From assembly GCA_009908855.1 (NCBI GenBank), contig JAAAOM010000033.1:1-64000 (forward strand): a DNA stretch of 64,000 nt, in the 5' to 3' direction. Position numbers and translations under genes: made by a program. Shown in pieces: positions 63,401-64,000 of the stretch (positions within the stretch are counted from its first letter, which is position 1; each line of letters opens with the position of its first letter). Below the pieces are notes generated by a model, which was not told the DNA's origin, searched no databases, and was given only the letters and a program-made list of their open reading frames with translations. Origin of the DNA: Bacteroidota bacterium. GTDB taxonomy: Bacteria > Bacteroidota > Bacteroidia > Bacteroidales > JAAAOM01.

Positions 63401-64000
63401 TGTTAATAGTATCGAAAGGAACACCATCGATGGCATAAGCGAAACTATAAGGAGCAGAACCATTAAAAACAACTGTTATTTCATCGCTTGTGTCACCAAC
63501 GCATATAGCTTCACCATCGAATATAGTGGCAAAGGGAGAATCCCGGTGATCAACAATACCCAGGCCGGATGTTGTACCACCACCACAACGTGAATCGGAA
63601 AGTGATGTCAATACATAATTTCCTTCCTGGTGCGCATCAATATAAATTGTATCGCTTGTTATACCGGTTATGGATTGTGGATTTGTACCATTTATGGTAT
63701 AGGTTAAGTTCCACGGGGCCGCACCTGTTAAAGTAATCATCAGCTCGGCTGTATCCTCCTCACAAATTATTTTATTGCCATGAATGGTAGCCGTAGGAGT
63801 CGGAATTTGGTTAATGATTGCCTGCCCGGAGACCTGACCATCGCAGTTATCATCACTCATGGAGATGAGTTCATATAAACCGGGCGTAGTAACCTGGAAA
63901 CTATATGGATCACTAAATACATTACTGCGGGTTATGGTATCCTCATCGTCAATTGAATATGTGAACGAATAAGGCTGTGTACCCTGGAAGTCCAGATTAA
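60480..64000 (-). CDS. Giant T9SS-exported Ig/PKD/Omp28-like protein (5' end outside window)
   Basis: At least 1173 codons, open to the window edge; an internal Met at 63860 is not the start because the repeated Ig-like pattern continues upstream. Order from the visible N-terminal side: several gliding-type Ig-like repeats of about 80 residues (GAAPWNLTYTINGT, GSAPYSFAYAIDG), bacterial adhesin-like beta modules, PKD domains (SWSWNFDDINSGSANF, YKWFFGDSVLTDME), a MAM/lectin-like module (WVSSPCFSFENTKRPMVKM, FAFDNFWLGERS), an Omp28-like domain (VVLLEHFTNSADNNSLDADN to about FVQDESNQLVYQ), and a type A T9SS sorting domain (FTVYPNPINYSAYVSF, YYMINIISAGRAG). A surface adhesin or cargo protein; no catalytic site seen. 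Confidence 0.88.
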   Translation of the reverse strand, partial: NLDFQGTQPYSFTYSIDDEDTITRSNVFSDPYSFQVTTPGLYELISMSDDNCDGQVSGQAIINQIPTPTATIHGNKIICEEDTAELMITLTGAAPWNLTYTINGTNPQSITGITSDTIYIDAHQEGNYVLTSLSDSRCGGGTTSGLGIVDHRDSPFATIFDGEAICVGDTSDEITVVFNGSAPYSFAYAIDGVPFDTINNIASGTYNLEAYLEGNYTITAMNDAYCPGEAYGSGEITINELPEVEIVGLESIYSATSEDVLLTGSPTGGTFSGSDGIIMDGGNSYFSPEEAYEFAPTHYINYQYTDPNTSCTNSDTDTVFVIGADGDIVIQNEKDVYCFNDDPFIVNGVNTAQDTGSFSISGNEGLVDNGNNTATIFPGMLEDGNFTITYTYFDDDTFELTKDIEVEYVDSIWIITDLPQEVCENGTNITLIGNNSSAFFEGQGVFGNIGSGFEFRPPQVGEDSSVISYIYTTSNGCKRQADETIYLNPIPDIDFSLDNICVDIANNAQANFINETVSTDSIISWSWNFDDINSGSANFSPEFSPSHYYSEAGPRNIELSATTINNCSASKIKNLVISDIPIAGFYTENNCYTNGDATEFTNTSTGQVNINDYKWFFGDSVLTDMEVSYTFEDIESYNVKLIIGNEYGCKDSISQDITLKPLITLTEEGYLQTFESANPAGWMSSSSSEVNSWTLGEPSGQLINDTSRAWYTSVSANQANEQSWVSSPCFSFENTKRPMVKMNIWQDFESNDRDGVILQYTTDNGRTWTDVGSVDNGIKWYNADEIDGEPGGSSMGWSGNDSDWGDPARSNLDVLNGEEYVQFRMAYGAVNRTGSADGFAFDNFWLGERSRVVLLEHFTNSADNNSLDADNLVDNITDQYPLDVIDIQYHTEVPGEDPLNKDNPQVARDRVYYYDIDDELIPFSIINGNMEYSFPGNPWNAAALLTESLKEEAFGIEITGSKSNNIISGDVTIKAKRNFTSADITLYIVIIETVIDEDDVEGINGDKVFRQVVKSMEPNSAGTNFLNPWSIGDSATIGYSYQVNQTVYNVKNLRVVAFVQDESNQLVYQAASYQPQGLLDIPYTTHKRNELSFTVYPNPINYSAYVSFANELEKEAKIEILDTRGVVQKTTSLKPGKQLYELNISGFEPGYYMINIISAGRAGIKPVMILNE

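Noticed and set aside
60480-63860. Start of the giant T9SS protein at 63860
   Set aside because: The frame and the Ig-like repeat pattern continue to the window edge, so the Met at 63860 is internal.
1-64000. CRISPR arrays, tRNA and rRNA genes
   Set aside because: I looked for regularly spaced direct repeats and for T-arm/acceptor signatures on both strands; only the tmRNA T-arm was found.

Overview
The window comes from a member of the Bacteroidota, most likely a facultatively anaerobic marine or sediment lineage near Marinilabiliales/Bacteroidales. The evidence is: short primary sigma factor of the Bacteroidetes type, Rho with a long basic insertion, type IX secretion (T9SS) sorting domains on several exported proteins, alternative complex III (ActABCDFE), a SusC/FecA-type TonB receptor with a carboxypeptidase-like N-terminal domain, tmRNA tag GENNYALAA, and promoters of the TTG-(19-21)-TAnnTTTG form with no clear Shine-Dalgarno sites. 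A pyruvate:ferredoxin oxidoreductase beside a quinol:cytochrome c oxidoreductase fits a facultative lifestyle. I assign no species.

Region by region. 0.2-8.1 kb is housekeeping: nifJ and rho on the minus strand (each with a clear hairpin terminator), then the primary sigma factor, rpe and the tmRNA gene on the plus strand. A four-helix-bundle (IVS/S23-type) gene bracketed by a 32-bp direct repeat sits directly against the tmRNA 3' end. 8.6-10.2 kb holds pirin and a Crp-type regulator. 10.6-12.0 kb holds a cobalamin riboswitch and an MtaA/HemE-fold methyltransferase gene; this cassette is bracketed by two copies of the 134-bp head of the crp gene. 12.7-15.1 kb encodes a secreted FG-GAP/VCBS protein with an internal 240-bp near-perfect repeat.

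16.0-22.2 kb is a four-gene locus (DUF4856 lipoprotein, imelysin-like lipoprotein, HTTM membrane protein, TonB receptor), probably for acquisition of iron or another metal. A FucP-type sugar transporter follows. 24.0-29.9 kb (minus strand) holds a sugar-oxidation locus: a two-domain DUF1080 lipoprotein, two Tat-type Gfo/Idh/MocA oxidoreductases, an ApbE flavin transferase and two small proteins.

29.9-33.9 kb is a gene-poor accessory stretch holding two intact toxin-antitoxin modules and two decayed ones, with structured repetitive spacers and a decayed heptad-encoding repeat. 33.9-43.0 kb returns to core genes on the minus strand: dnaB, queE-queD-queC, a small exported protein, a biotin carrier plus acyl-CoA carboxylase beta subunit, an LptF/G permease and tgt. 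queCDE and tgt belong to the same 7-deazaguanine pathway.

43.4-51.9 kb (plus strand) holds two GT2 glycosyltransferases, an ECF sigma factor, rsmG, rpmH (too short for simple ORF filters), a GT39-like/TPR protein, an AI-2E family permease and a T9SS type B protein. 52.2-60.1 kb is the alternative complex III operon. 60.5-64.0 kb (minus strand) is the 3' part of a giant T9SS-exported adhesin-like protein that runs off the window edge. No tRNA, rRNA operon, CRISPR array, prophage or intact insertion sequence was seen.
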